DNA of 5,915 nt from NCBI GenBank assembly GCA_943323935.2, contig CALPJR020000064.1, forward strand, positions 1 through 5,915. The letters are read 5' to 3'. Under the pieces are notes generated by a model. It searched no databases. It saw nothing but the letters and a program-made list of their open reading frames with translations, and had not been told where the DNA came from. Both the position numbers and the translations under genes were made by a program. Source of the DNA: Bifidobacterium breve (GTDB lineage: Bacteria; Bacteroidota; Bacteroidia; Chitinophagales; Chitinophagaceae). Positions 5,136 through 5,915 of this stretch are shown in pieces. Positions within the stretch are counted from its first letter, which is position 1; the number at the start of each line of letters is the position of its first letter.

Positions 5136-5795
5136 ATGTTAGATAAAGAAGCCATTGCAAAAAGAATTGCGAAAGAGATACAACATAATTCATATGTTAA
5201 TTTGGGCATTGGCATCCCCACGCTTGTAGCAAATTATATCCCAAAAAATATAGCTGTTTGTTTTCAATCAGAAAATGGACTCTTAGGCATGGGACCTTTT
5301 CCTTCAGAAGCAGATGTAGATGCCGACTTAATCAATGCGGGTAAGCAAACCATCACCATGTTACCTGGTGCTGCTTTATTTGATTCTGCTATGAGCTTTG
5401 GTATGATTCATGCTCAAAAAATTGATTTAACTATTTTAGGTGCAATGGAAGTGTCAGAAAATGGTGACATCGCTAATTGGAAAATTCCAGGTAAGATGGT
5501 GAAAGGCATGGGTGGTGCAATGGACCTTGTGGCTTCTGCAAAAAATATTATTGTTGCGATGCAACATGTCAATAAAAATGGCGAAAGCAAATTATTACCT
5601 AATTGTACCTTGCCCCTCACAGGCATTCGTTGCGTTAAAAAAATTGTAACAGAATTAGCTGTTCTTGCTGTTTTACCAGAAGGTGGATTCAAGTTACTAG
5701 AAAGAGCGCCAGGTGTTTCTGTTGACGACATTAAAAAAGCCACGCTGGGAAAACTCATCATTGAAGGTGAGATCCCAGAAATGGCTTTTGATTAA
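5136..5795 (+). CDS. scoB: 3-oxoacid CoA-transferase, subunit B
   Basis: 219 aa, the catalytic partner of the preceding gene. The active-site motif SENGLLG is at 45-51, with Glu46 as the residue that forms the glutamyl-CoA thioester. Other typical blocks are VNLGIGIPTLVANYIP (21-36), PGAALFDSAMSFGMIHA (starting near 77), the ILGAMEVSENGDIANWKIPGK region (near 100-120) and MGGAMDLV. Length is normal for the family and the protein is complete. The pair would generate acetoacetyl-CoA for thiolase. Its stop lies 10 nt from the stop of the convergent HPPD gene, which produces the pathway ending in acetoacetate, consistent with a role in tyrosine use as well as ketone-body use. No terminator is visible in the gap. 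Confidence 0.95.
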   Translation: MLDKEAIAKRIAKEIQHNSYVNLGIGIPTLVANYIPKNIAVCFQSENGLLGMGPFPSEADVDADLINAGKQTITMLPGAALFDSAMSFGMIHAQKIDLTILGAMEVSENGDIANWKIPGKMVKGMGGAMDLVASAKNIIVAMQHVNKNGESKLLPNCTLPLTGIRCVKKIVTELAVLAVLPEGGFKLLERAPGVSVDDIKKATLGKLIIEGEIPEMAFD

Positions 5796-5805
5796 TCCAA
5801 ACTTA

Positions 5806-5915
<110 letters not shown>

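Noticed and set aside
5414..5761. 115-codon - strand open frame antisense to CoA-transferase subunit B
   Set aside because: It is the mirror of a well-conserved enzyme and its translation is Ser/Pro-rich with no family resemblance.

Overview
The window is AT-rich and looks like chromosomal DNA from a member of the Bacteroidota, probably near Chitinophagaceae (the family-level guess is from memory of protein resemblance, not a search). Four things point there. A promoter upstream of 2588 matches the Bacteroidota consensus (TAnnTTTG with an upstream TTG). Starts lack Shine-Dalgarno sequences. All three signal peptidase I-type signal peptides end in Ala followed by Gln, the 'Bacteroidetes Q-rule'. 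The protein at 225-998 belongs to a His-rich single-TM type that I associate with this phylum.

Layout. 1-93 is the tail of an unidentified + strand gene. 225-998 (membrane-anchored, unknown function) and 1001-1801 (exported alpha/beta-hydrolase with an HGG / GHSAG / Asp / His set) lie 2 nt apart and are probably co-transcribed. A perfect 13-bp-stem bidirectional terminator at 1818-1847 separates them from the convergent - strand lipoprotein at 1890-2408 (SnoaL/NTF2-like). A 179-bp divergent intergenic region follows, with a good promoter for the + strand and a TGTTCC-N13-GGAACA inverted repeat. It leads into a two-gene unit: 2588-3145, a WrbA/flavodoxin-like protein with a Sec signal peptide, and 3167-3694, a RidA (YjgF/YER057c/UK114) family protein that also has a Sec signal peptide. 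Convergent to these, after only 6 nt, is a membrane-anchored SOUL heme-binding-family protein (3701-4294, - strand). Divergent from SOUL is the two-subunit 3-oxoacid CoA-transferase (4417-5112 and 5136-5795). At the right edge, on the - strand, is the C-terminus of 4-hydroxyphenylpyruvate dioxygenase (5806-5915).

How the genes fit together. The right end makes metabolic sense. HPPD commits tyrosine to the homogentisate route, which ends in fumarate and acetoacetate, and the CoA-transferase activates acetoacetate with succinyl-CoA for thiolysis. The middle of the window is the unusual part. Two folds that normally work in the cytosol (flavodoxin and RidA) are encoded in tandem, each with an export signal, and are flanked by an NTF2-like lipoprotein and an anchored SOUL protein. 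This suggests, without proving, a small-molecule or redox housekeeping set in the cell envelope.

No RNA genes, insertion sequences, CRISPR arrays or prophage signals were seen. No stretch over 300 bases lacks a gene. The longest gaps are 94-224 (no convincing promoter or terminator found) and 2409-2587 (described below).
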